Source of the DNA: Candidatus Accumulibacter necessarius | GTDB taxonomy: Bacteria > Pseudomonadota > Gammaproteobacteria > Burkholderiales > Rhodocyclaceae | Direction of reading: 5' to 3' | Assembly (NCBI GenBank): GCA_017302435.1 | Contig: JAFLDL010000010.1 | Coordinates: 1 to 64,000 of the forward strand | Length of the DNA: 64,000 nt | Part shown: piece by piece, positions 56,735 to 64,000 of the stretch | Position numbering within the stretch: position 1 is the stretch's first letter | Layout: each line of letters begins with the position of its first letter | The notes under the pieces: model-generated | The model's input: the letters and a program-made list of their open reading frames with translations, nothing else | Databases searched by the model: none | What the model was told of the DNA's origin: nothing | Position numbers and translations under genes: made by a program

Positions 56735-57766
56735 CTAGTCCCCTCCCCTGGCGAATTGCTTGACCATGAAAGCCCAGATCATGCGCGACGCGTCCGGGCC
56801 TTTTGGATCGCTGTAGGCCTGCCCCGCAGCCCCGCCGCTCCACGCATGGCCAAGCCCCTTGACCTCACAGAGACTGGCAACCAACCGGCGCCCGCTGCGG
56901 TAGTCGGTGATTGTCGCGGCATAGCGCGCGCCACGTTGAACGGTGCGAGGCGTACCCGGCTTCGCGCCGATGCGAGCTGCCCATGATCGCGCCGCTTCCG
57001 CCCCATTGCTGGGCGCCACCACTGGGTCGCTACTGCCGTGGATCACCAGCAGCCCGGGCAGACGCACGCCCGCAGCGAGCGGCGCCAGTGGCAGGGCTCG
57101 TGCCTGGCGCCCACCCATCGCCATCAGCGCGGTCGCCGAAGAATGGGCAACGCCTGGGGCAATGCCCGAATGCATCGCAATCGCCCGAAAGCGCTCCGGG
57201 CGGCGCGTCGCCAGCAGCGCCGCCATCCCGGCACCCGCCGAGAGACCGGCCAGCGTGATCCGCTCCGGATCGACCGGTTGCAGCAGGCAAACCTGGTCGA
57301 TCGCCGCCTCGATGGTACCAGCCTCACCCTGCGCCCGACCCGAACGGGTTTCGTACCAGTTCCAGCAGCCGGCCGCATTGGCAAGGCGACCCTGCTCCGG
57401 GTAGAGCACCAGAAAACGCTGACGCTCGGCGATCCGGTTCATCTGGCTGCTCGCAGCCAAGGCTTCGGCGTCCTGCCCGCAGCCGTGCAGCATGACCACC
57501 AGCGGCAGCCGCTCAGTGCGCCGTAGCCCAGGCGGCTTGTACAGCCAATAGCGCGGCGCGCCCGCCAGGCCGACAACCACACCCAGCCTGCAATCGGCGT
57601 TCCGAACGGGCGCCCGTTTCGCAGGTGAAGGTGCGAGTACACTCGACGGAGCCTGCAGCGCCTGCGTCACGGCCTGCGAAACGGTCCGTGTCACCTGCCG
57701 CGTGATGACGTTCAACGCGCGCTGCAAGGCGCGGGTCAGAGGGGCTTTTCGCGTGCGTCTTGCCAT
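56735..57766 (-). CDS. PHB-depolymerase-type (LpqC-like) esterase
   Basis: A 343-residue alpha/beta-hydrolase of the extracellular poly(3-hydroxybutyrate) depolymerase / feruloyl esterase family. The oxyanion-hole region LPLVVMLHGCGQDAEALAA and lipase box AGLSAGAGMAALL (Ser in G-L-S-A-G) are present, with Asp in IHGSSDPVVAP and His in CEVKGLGHAWSGG. There is no signal peptide, only a basic N-terminus (MARRTRKAPLTRALQRALNV), so it may be cytoplasmic and act on storage polymer or on other esters. The DUF is common in Accumulibacter-type PHB-cycling bacteria. Confidence 0.85.
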   Translation of the reverse strand: MARRTRKAPLTRALQRALNVITRQVTRTVSQAVTQALQAPSSVLAPSPAKRAPVRNADCRLGVVVGLAGAPRYWLYKPPGLRRTERLPLVVMLHGCGQDAEALAASSQMNRIAERQRFLVLYPEQGRLANAAGCWNWYETRSGRAQGEAGTIEAAIDQVCLLQPVDPERITLAGLSAGAGMAALLATRRPERFRAIAMHSGIAPGVAHSSATALMAMGGRQARALPLAPLAAGVRLPGLLVIHGSSDPVVAPSNGAEAARSWAARIGAKPGTPRTVQRGARYAATITDYRSGRRLVASLCEVKGLGHAWSGGAAGQAYSDPKGPDASRMIWAFMVKQFARGGD

Positions 57767-57783
57767 ATCGTTCCGTCGGTGTG

Positions 57784-58593
57784 CTAGCCGCTCACCTCGT
57801 CGGTACGGACCATGAAGCTCTTCAGGGTATTGGGACCGAAGGTGCTGCTGATGGCGACGTCGGCGGCGTCACGGCCACGGGCAATCAAGACGCGGCCGAT
57901 GCGCGGGGTATTGTTGCGGGCGTCGAAGGTGTACCACTGACCGTCAAGATAGGCCTCGAACCAGCCCGAGAAATCCATCGGTCCATAGGGTGGCGGCATG
58001 CCGATGTCACCCAGGTAACCGGTACAGTAGCGAGCAGGAATGTTCATGCAGCGACAGAACGCGATGGCCAGGTGCGCGTAGTCTCGGCAAACGCCCGTCC
58101 CCTCCTGGAAGGCTTCCCAGGCAGTCTTCGTGTGCCGCGCGTGCTCGTAGCCGAAGGTGAGGTGGCCATGGACGTAGTCGCAGATCGCCTGCACACGCCC
58201 CCAACCGGCCAGCGACTGGCCGAACAGTTGCCAGGCGATCTCGGACAGGCGATCGGTCTCGCAGTATCGACTCCCCAACAGGAACAGCAGCGTGTCGTCA
58301 GGCAGTTCCTGTACAGGAATCTGTCTCGCCTGCCAGGCGACCACATCCGCCTGACCGCTATCCTTCACCAGCGCATCGGTGGACAGCCTGAGCAGACCCC
58401 TGGGGGCGACGATACGGCTGCACCAGTTGCCATAGCTGTCGCGATAGGCGGAGAGCGGAACGGGCGGATCGGTGATCAGGTGGTCCGGGATGAGGAGGTC
58501 CGAGATGCGCGTGTAGTGCACGCTCAGGGTCAGGATCATCGGGGTGGGCTGCGGGCATTCGTAAACCAGTTCGTAGCCGATGCGAATCTTCAT
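57784..58593 (-). CDS. Transglutaminase-like protein
   Basis: A 269-residue bacterial transglutaminase-like cysteine-protease fold. The N-terminal beta part starts MKIRIGYELVYECPQPTPMI; the catalytic Cys is in GTGVCRDYAHLAIAFCRCMN, with ARYCTGYLGDI following, His in GPMDFSGWFEAYLDGQWYTF-type region (W-F-E-A-Y replaces the usual H-A-W), and Asp in TFDARNNTPRIGRV. The usual His before W appears to be Trp-Phe-Glu here, so activity is uncertain. It may cleave or crosslink peptides. It precedes the N-formylglutamate amidohydrolase-like gene's strand order by about 80 bases; both could be one operon with ndvB. Confidence 0.85.
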   Translation of the reverse strand: MKIRIGYELVYECPQPTPMILTLSVHYTRISDLLIPDHLITDPPVPLSAYRDSYGNWCSRIVAPRGLLRLSTDALVKDSGQADVVAWQARQIPVQELPDDTLLFLLGSRYCETDRLSEIAWQLFGQSLAGWGRVQAICDYVHGHLTFGYEHARHTKTAWEAFQEGTGVCRDYAHLAIAFCRCMNIPARYCTGYLGDIGMPPPYGPMDFSGWFEAYLDGQWYTFDARNNTPRIGRVLIARGRDAADVAISSTFGPNTLKSFMVRTDEVSG

Positions 58594-58673
58594 GTGGGGC
58601 TCCTGTTGAGTGCCAGCGCAGCCTGCGGCATGCACTGACGGTTGGGGTTCAGTTTGCGGGTGGTCACCTGCGG

Positions 58674-59495
58674 CTACTCGGCCACCCCTTCACCGCGGCT
58701 TGCCAGCGCCCGGCGCAGCGAGTCGACGATCACCTGGCGCAGGGCCATCCACCGGCGACTCAGCGTGAACACGTGCTTCTGGTTGATCTCGAGCTCGATG
58801 CCGACATAGGCGTCGGGCGGCAGGTGCCGACGAAACCAGGCGGTCAGACCATCGCCCTTGCCTGCATACGGATAATTGCGGCGAACCGTCAGCGCTGGAG
58901 CACAGGCCTTGAGTGAGGCTTGCCAGCGGGCGCAGAGATCGGCCTCGCCGGGACGGCGCGGGTCGTAGAGCAGCCCGATATCGGCATTTCGCACCTTGCC
59001 GTCGAGCTCTGGCGTAAAGCTGTGCGACGAGATGTGGATCACCCGTCCGTAATCGGCGATCGCCCGTCTGACCAGGTGGTCGGCTTGCGAGCGATAAGGC
59101 TGGTAATGCTGCTGCAAGAGTTGCTGACGCATCGCTGCAGGCATCCCGTGCGTCGCTTCGGAATGGAGACGCGGATGGCCGACGGATCGGTTCAGGTCAA
59201 CCAGCAGGCGGCTGACGGTCGAGGCCACCAGTGGCGCAGCAAATTCCCTGGCCAGAACTCTGGCCATGATCAATGCCCCGAAATCGTAGCCCCGGTGAGT
59301 GTCCAGTAGCGCCCCATAGGCGCCAAACAGCTCGCCATATGGCGCCGGAATCCGGTTGCCGCCATGCTCGCAACTGATCACCAGGCCGGTGCGTGCGCGG
59401 CCCCCCCAGCCCGATCGCTGGCCAGCGAGCAGCACGCTCTCCGACCGCATGCCCGATGGCCTGACCAGTCCAGCCTGGCAGTGGCTACTGGACAT
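58674..59495 (-). CDS. N-formylglutamate amidohydrolase-like protein
   Basis: A 273-residue FGase-family protein. [55 protein letters not shown] and [20 protein letters not shown] give the metal-site and family landmarks. In histidine degradation this enzyme makes glutamate and formate; orphan members elsewhere have other amide substrates. The gene starts inside the last 11 bases of the glucan synthase gene (ATG GTC-type overlap with its stop), so it is coupled to it. No hut genes are near, so the label is provisional. Confidence 0.82.
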   Translation of the reverse strand: MSSSHCQAGLVRPSGMRSESVLLAGQRSGWGGRARTGLVISCEHGGNRIPAPYGELFGAYGALLDTHRGYDFGALIMARVLAREFAAPLVASTVSRLLVDLNRSVGHPRLHSEATHGMPAAMRQQLLQQHYQPYRSQADHLVRRAIADYGRVIHISSHSFTPELDGKVRNADIGLLYDPRRPGEADLCARWQASLKACAPALTVRRNYPYAGKGDGLTAWFRRHLPPDAYVGIELEINQKHVFTLSRRWMALRQVIVDSLRRALASRGEGVAE

Positions 59496-62400
59496 ACACG
59501 CTCACCGTGACCAGGTGTTCGCGACGATCGTCGACCAGGGTAATCACCCGCTCGGCCTGCTCGACGCCATCAACCGTGATGCTCGTCACACCGCTCCGGC
59601 CAGGATCGATGGCGCGCATTTGCGAGACGGTAATGTCGTACAGGGTTTCCTGATAGCGGTAGTGGATCCTGAAGCCCGGCCAATCCACCGGCAGGCAGGG
59701 AGCGAAACGCAGCTCGTTTGCCTGGCGTCGCAGGCCCAGCAGCGACTCGACGATCAGCCGGTACAGCCAGCCGGCAGAGCCGGTATACCAGCTCCAGCCG
59801 CCACGGCCGATATGTGGCTTGAGCGCGTAGACGTCGGCCGCGACGACGTAGGGTTCGAGCTTGTAGGTCGCCACAGCCGCGGCCGACAACGCGTGGTTCA
59901 CCGGGTTGATCATCTTCAGCAATTCCCAGGCACGCTCGGAGTCTCCGAGGGCGGCAAACGCCATCGCCGCCCAGACCGCTCCATGCGTGTACTGCCCGCC
60001 GTTCTCCCGCACGCCCGGCACGTAGCCGCGAATGTAACCCGGATTCAGGTCCGACCGGTCGAACGGTGGATCGAGGAGCTGAACCAGTGCGTCCCCGCGC
60101 CTCACCAGCCGGTCGTCGACCGCCTGCATCGCCTGCCGCGAGCGAGCGAGGCTGCCCGCACCGGAGAGCACCGACCAGCTCTGCGAAATGGAATCGATCC
60201 GGCATTCGGTGTTGCTCGCCGAACCCAGCGCCGTGCCATCGTCGAACCAGGCGCGGCGGTACCACCCACCATCCCAGGCATGCTGCTCGATGTTCTGGCG
60301 CAGACGCCCGCCCTCCTCGCGGCAAAGTTCGGCAAAGGAGGTATCACCCCGGGCCCTCGCCAGTCCGGCGAACTGCCTGAGCACTTCACAGAGGAAGAAG
60401 CCCAGCCAGACACTTTCGCCCTTGCCCTGCATCCCCACCAGGTTCATGCCGTCGTTCCAGTCGCCGGAGCCCATCAGCGGCAGGCCGCGTGCGCCAAAGC
60501 GCAAACCATGCCGGATGGCACGCACGCAGTGCTCATACAGGCTGGCGGGGTCGGCCGCCTGGCCGGGCAGATCGTAGTAGGAGTCATCGTCCGGGTTGAC
60601 CGGGCGACCCTCCAGAAAGTGCACCGGCTCATCCAACACCCCGGTGTCGCCGCTGCTCGTGACGTAGCGGCACACCGCCAGGGGCAGCCAGAGATAGTCG
60701 TCGGAACAATGCGTACGCACGCCCCGACCCGAGGGCGGATGCCACCAGTGCTGGACATCACCCTCCTGGTACTGACGGCTCGCGCACAGCAGGAGGTGTT
60801 CCCGGACCAGGCCGGGCGCGGCGTGATCCAGGGCCATCACGTCCTGCAACTGGTCGCGGAAGCCGAAGGCGCCGCCCGACTGGTAGTAACCGCTGCGGGC
60901 CCAGACACGACACCCCAGAGTCTGGTACACCAGCCAGCCGTTGGCCAGCACATTGACCGACGGGTCGGGGGTTTCGACCTGGACCGCACCCAGCGTGCGC
61001 TGCCACTGCTGCCCGACGGCTTCGAGCGCGCTGCGCGCCGCCAGGACGCCACGGAAGCGGCGCATGAGCTTGCTCGCCTCGTAGGCGTTGCGCCCGACGC
61101 CAAGCCGAAAGACGATTTCCCGCTCCTGCCCGTCGCCCAGTTCGAAAGTGACCTGAATCGCCCCGCAAGGATCCAGCCCGGCTCCGACCTTGCCTGAAAG
61201 ACGCGAGCGGTGCATGGCGGCCGGATCTCGCAGCGAACCATTGCGCCCGAGGAACTCCGTGCGGTCGCCAGTCAGGTGACGCCCCGGGTGGTCGACGTCG
61301 AAGAAGGCCACCCGCTCGGCGAACTCCGGACTATACGGGTTGCGCGCGTAGAGCGTGCCGCTGCGGTGGTCGATTTCAGTGATCACATGCATCACCGATT
61401 TGGCACGCAGATCCCCCAGCACCCACTCGACATAGCCGGTCGCCGACAGCCTGCGCGGCCGGCCCGATTCGTTGCGCACCTTCAACACCGAGAACTTGAC
61501 GGCGGCGTCGGTGGCCACATACACGGACAATTCGGAGTAAATGCCTTCCGCGTGGGTCTCGAAGACGCTGTATCCGAATCCGTGCCGGGTGACGTAGGGC
61601 GTCGCCGCGCCGGCGGGCAGCGGTGTCGGCGACCAGAAGTGACCGGTCTTTTCGTCGCGCAGGTAAAGCGCTTCGCCGCCCGCATCACTCACCGGGTCGT
61701 TGTGCCAGGGCGTCAGGCGGAATTCGTGTGCGTTCTCGCTCCAGGTGTAGGCGACGCCGCTCTCCGAGATGACCGTCCCGAAGTACGGATTCGCCAGGAC
61801 GTTCACCCAGGGCGCCGGCGTGACCTGATCCGCCGCAAGCGTGATCACGTACTCGCGTCCGTCCCGACTGAAGCCGCCGAAACCGTTGAACAGAATCAGG
61901 TCCCGAGGCGGCGACCCGGGCGCGGAACGGAGGTCAGTTGAGGCCTCGCGTCGCCGGGTTCGTCTCGGCTTGAAGCGCGGCGGGCGCGGTTCAATCGGGT
62001 GACGATGGTCAAGCTGTTCCGCCAGCGTTCCCCGGCTGTCGGTGATCACGGCGCGCGCAGCCGCCTGGAACAGAATTCGGTCCTCAGGCGAAATCTGCTC
62101 GGCCTGCCGCACGAAGATGCCGCCCGGTCGATCGATCACGCTCGCACCCAGGCCGGCGGCGATGAGTCCCATGATCTGTTCCTGCAACTGCTGCCGGTAA
62201 CCGGCGTGATCCTCGTTCCAGATCACCAGGTCCACCGCCAGTCCCTTCAGACGCCAGTAAGCATGCGCCTGCACGAGCTGGCGCACGAGGTCAATGTTGG
62301 CCCCGTCGGCAATCTGCAAGAGGACAATCGGCAGATCGCCGGAGATGGCGTAACCCCAGAGCCCGGACTGTCCGCGGCGATTCCTGATCAATACCTCGGC

Positions 62401-64000
62401 ACTGGCGCGCAGCGACGCGTTGGCGTAGATCACCGAACTTGCCAGGCGTGCATGCAGCTGTGACTCGGCTTCAGTGGCATTGAGCTGCTGCAGGACCACC
62501 TGGCTGTGAGTCCACGCCAGCTCGAAGACGCGGTCCGCGAGGTGCTGATCCTGGTATTTTTCAACCAGGCTGACCGCCAGGTCACGGGTCTCACTGATCC
62601 CGGAAACGATATCGACGATCGCCGAACTCTCCGGATCGAGCACCATGCGACAGCGAATGGCAACGATCGGATCCAGCACCGACCCCTCGCTCCCCGAGAG
62701 CGGCGCAGAACGACCCATGGCCAGCGGATCGCTGAGGTTTCTTGTCCGGCCGACAAAGCGTGAGCGATCAGTCTCGCAGGACGCCTCGCCGGTCTCGGCC
62801 CCGTGCACCACCATCAGATGAAGCATCCAGGGCGCCTGCTCGCCAAGCGAGCGCGGCCGACGGGTACAGAGGATCGCACGTCGATCTCGCAGGATCTCGG
62901 TTTGCACGAAGAGGTTGCTGAACGCCGGGTGCTGCGCGTCGGCAGCCGGCGGTGCGATCACCACTTCGGCGTAGCTCGTGACCTCGATCTCCCTGCGCTG
63001 TCGCGATCGATTGGTGATCCGGACCCGGCGCAGCTCGATATCATCCTCCGGCGAGACGACGATCTCGGTGTAGGTTTCGAAGTCGCCAGAGCCGTTGGCG
63101 ACGGCATCGCGGCGTCGAAACTCGGCACGCCCCTCGGAGAAGATCGCTTCGTATCTCTCTGCTCGCTTGAGCGTCGGCTGATGAGCGGTCGACCAGGGTT
63201 CGCCACTCACGCCGCCGGTCACCTCGCGGAGGTAACAGAAGCTGCCCCAGTGATCGCAGGTGGCGTCTTCGTGCCAGCGGGTGACGGCCAGATCCTTCCA
63301 GCGACTGTAGCCGCCACCCGCGTTGGTCACCATCACATGGTAGCGACCATTCGACAACAGCTGCACCTCCGGTACCGGCGTGTCGGGGCTGCTGAACACC
63401 CGGATCGGCACTTCCGCGCCGATCGACGTCGAGCGCACGTCCGAGAGTTGCGCGGTGTGCGAAAACAAGGCCGTTGCCCTCGGCACGCGTTCCTGGAGTA
63501 GCAGCATCACCGCCTGGAACAGCCGATCCGACTCGAACCGCCTCTGCATCGGGCGCTCCAGGAGCAAGTACGCCAGCGCGAGCAGGCTCATCCCCTGGTG
63601 ATGAGCCATGAACGAGCGGACCACCACCCGTGACTGCCCGCGTCGCTGTCGGGCGGGCGTATAGTCGATCGCCTCGAAGAAGCCGAAGCGGCCAATGAAT
63701 CCCTGGGCCGCCAGTCGCTGGAGATTTCGGCAGGCTTCTTCGGGCGCCACCATCAGTGCCAGCACCGAGGCATAGGGCGCAATGACCAGATCCTCGGCGA
63801 GTCCGCGCTTCAGACCGAGGCCCGGCACGCCGAAGGCGCGATACTGGTAATTGAGCTGCAAGTCCACCGTGTTGTAGCCGGATTCCGAGATTCCCCAGGG
63901 GACGCCACGATGGTTGCCATACTCGATCTGTCTGGCCACCGCTGCCTTGCAGGTCTGGTCGAGCAGCGTCTGCTCGTAGGCGGGCATCACCAGCAAAGGC
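59485..64000 (-). CDS. ndvB: Cyclic beta-1,2-glucan synthase, C-terminal 1500 residues (5' truncated)
   Basis: The coding frame enters at the right edge and ends at 59485, so about 1500 residues of a protein of probably 2700-2900 are seen; the N-terminal glycosyltransferase-84 domain lies outside. The visible part begins in the glucoamylase-like domain ([60 protein letters not shown]), followed by two beta-sandwich and helical linker repeats and the GH94 phosphorylase-type domain ([59 protein letters not shown]). The enzyme makes periplasmic cyclic glucans for osmotic adaptation. Catalytic Asp of GDWNDG is present. Confidence 0.93.
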   Translation of the reverse strand, partial: PLLVMPAYEQTLLDQTCKAAVARQIEYGNHRGVPWGISESGYNTVDLQLNYQYRAFGVPGLGLKRGLAEDLVIAPYASVLALMVAPEEACRNLQRLAAQGFIGRFGFFEAIDYTPARQRRGQSRVVVRSFMAHHQGMSLLALAYLLLERPMQRRFESDRLFQAVMLLLQERVPRATALFSHTAQLSDVRSTSIGAEVPIRVFSSPDTPVPEVQLLSNGRYHVMVTNAGGGYSRWKDLAVTRWHEDATCDHWGSFCYLREVTGGVSGEPWSTAHQPTLKRAERYEAIFSEGRAEFRRRDAVANGSGDFETYTEIVVSPEDDIELRRVRITNRSRQRREIEVTSYAEVVIAPPAADAQHPAFSNLFVQTEILRDRRAILCTRRPRSLGEQAPWMLHLMVVHGAETGEASCETDRSRFVGRTRNLSDPLAMGRSAPLSGSEGSVLDPIVAIRCRMVLDPESSAIVDIVSGISETRDLAVSLVEKYQDQHLADRVFELAWTHSQVVLQQLNATEAESQLHARLASSVIYANASLRASAEVLIRNRRGQSGLWGYAISGDLPIVLLQIADGANIDLVRQLVQAHAYWRLKGLAVDLVIWNEDHAGYRQQLQEQIMGLIAAGLGASVIDRPGGIFVRQAEQISPEDRILFQAAARAVITDSRGTLAEQLDHRHPIEPRPPRFKPRRTRRREASTDLRSAPGSPPRDLILFNGFGGFSRDGREYVITLAADQVTPAPWVNVLANPYFGTVISESGVAYTWSENAHEFRLTPWHNDPVSDAGGEALYLRDEKTGHFWSPTPLPAGAATPYVTRHGFGYSVFETHAEGIYSELSVYVATDAAVKFSVLKVRNESGRPRRLSATGYVEWVLGDLRAKSVMHVITEIDHRSGTLYARNPYSPEFAERVAFFDVDHPGRHLTGDRTEFLGRNGSLRDPAAMHRSRLSGKVGAGLDPCGAIQVTFELGDGQEREIVFRLGVGRNAYEASKLMRRFRGVLAARSALEAVGQQWQRTLGAVQVETPDPSVNVLANGWLVYQTLGCRVWARSGYYQSGGAFGFRDQLQDVMALDHAAPGLVREHLLLCASRQYQEGDVQHWWHPPSGRGVRTHCSDDYLWLPLAVCRYVTSSGDTGVLDEPVHFLEGRPVNPDDDSYYDLPGQAADPASLYEHCVRAIRHGLRFGARGLPLMGSGDWNDGMNLVGMQGKGESVWLGFFLCEVLRQFAGLARARGDTSFAELCREEGGRLRQNIEQHAWDGGWYRRAWFDDGTALGSASNTECRIDSISQSWSVLSGAGSLARSRQAMQAVDDRLVRRGDALVQLLDPPFDRSDLNPGYIRGYVPGVRENGGQYTHGAVWAAMAFAALGDSERAWELLKMINPVNHALSAAAVATYKLEPYVVAADVYALKPHIGRGGWSWYTGSAGWLYRLIVESLLGLRRQANELRFAPCLPVDWPGFRIHYRYQETLYDITVSQMRAIDPGRSGVTSITVDGVEQAERVITLVDDRREHLVTVSVYVQ

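Noticed and set aside
59356-61197. A 613-codon plus-strand open frame
   Set aside because: Antisense to the GH94 part of the glucan synthase; no recognisable motif.

Overview
The window is a GC-rich, densely coded chromosomal segment with Betaproteobacterial gene order: pyrG-kdsA-eno-ftsB, metX-metW with ampG, gshA-gshB-EIIA-HPr-EI, parE-parC and a heme d1 (nir) cluster. Together these point to the Rhodocyclales, and a relative of 'Candidatus Accumulibacter' or Dechloromonas is my best guess. That assignment rests on gene content and protein style, not on a marker-gene search. I see no rRNA, tRNA or CRISPR array.

Bases 1-17.6 kb are mostly housekeeping: the tail of a membrane protein, a DUF883/YqjE/YqjK envelope-stress trio, a minus-strand operon metX-metW-ampG-SMUG1-type UDG preceded by what looks like a SAM-II riboswitch with a terminator/antiterminator, then gshA-gshB-apbE and a transport-less PTS (EIIA, HPr, EI), an orphan DNA methyltransferase, creA, and parE-parC. 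From 17.9 to 30.5 kb the content is accessory: a DUF3616 protein, a two-gene DUF4062-SIR2 / nSTAND-WD40 conflict-type module (the best candidate for an undescribed system), a periplasmic amidohydrolase, two gene-poor stretches with fragments of dead genes, an Acg-type nitroreductase, and small proteins. A hisI-hisG pair of foreign appearance (long-form HisG) and a REP/IS200-like inverted repeat precede mutS.

From 32.3 to 45.7 kb housekeeping resumes: mutS, a phosphoesterase, an amino-acid-type periplasmic binding protein, a divergent FeoB, PrxQ-SlyD, a SIMPL protein, and the pyrG-kdsA-DUF1330-eno-ftsB operon. At 45.9-50 kb lie a Ni/Co efflux pair (dmeR-dmeF) with an operator overlapping a promoter that appears to give a leaderless mRNA, a 152-bp MITE with CTAG target duplication, and a PAS chemoreceptor gene bounded by a 70-bp direct repeat. 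Next comes a nir operon (cytochrome c, nirF, nirDL fusion, nirG, nirH) behind a canonical class II FNR/Dnr-type promoter, then a SCO-type copper chaperone.

The last 8.5 kb carry stress-type small proteins (CsbD, PRC-barrel, a 24-residue membrane peptide), a PHB-depolymerase-type esterase, a transglutaminase, an N-formylglutamate amidohydrolase-like protein and most of a giant cyclic beta-1,2-glucan synthase that runs off the right edge. The overall picture is a denitrifying, metal-handling, environmentally sensing bacterium with good redox defence (glutathione, PrxQ, thioredoxin 2).
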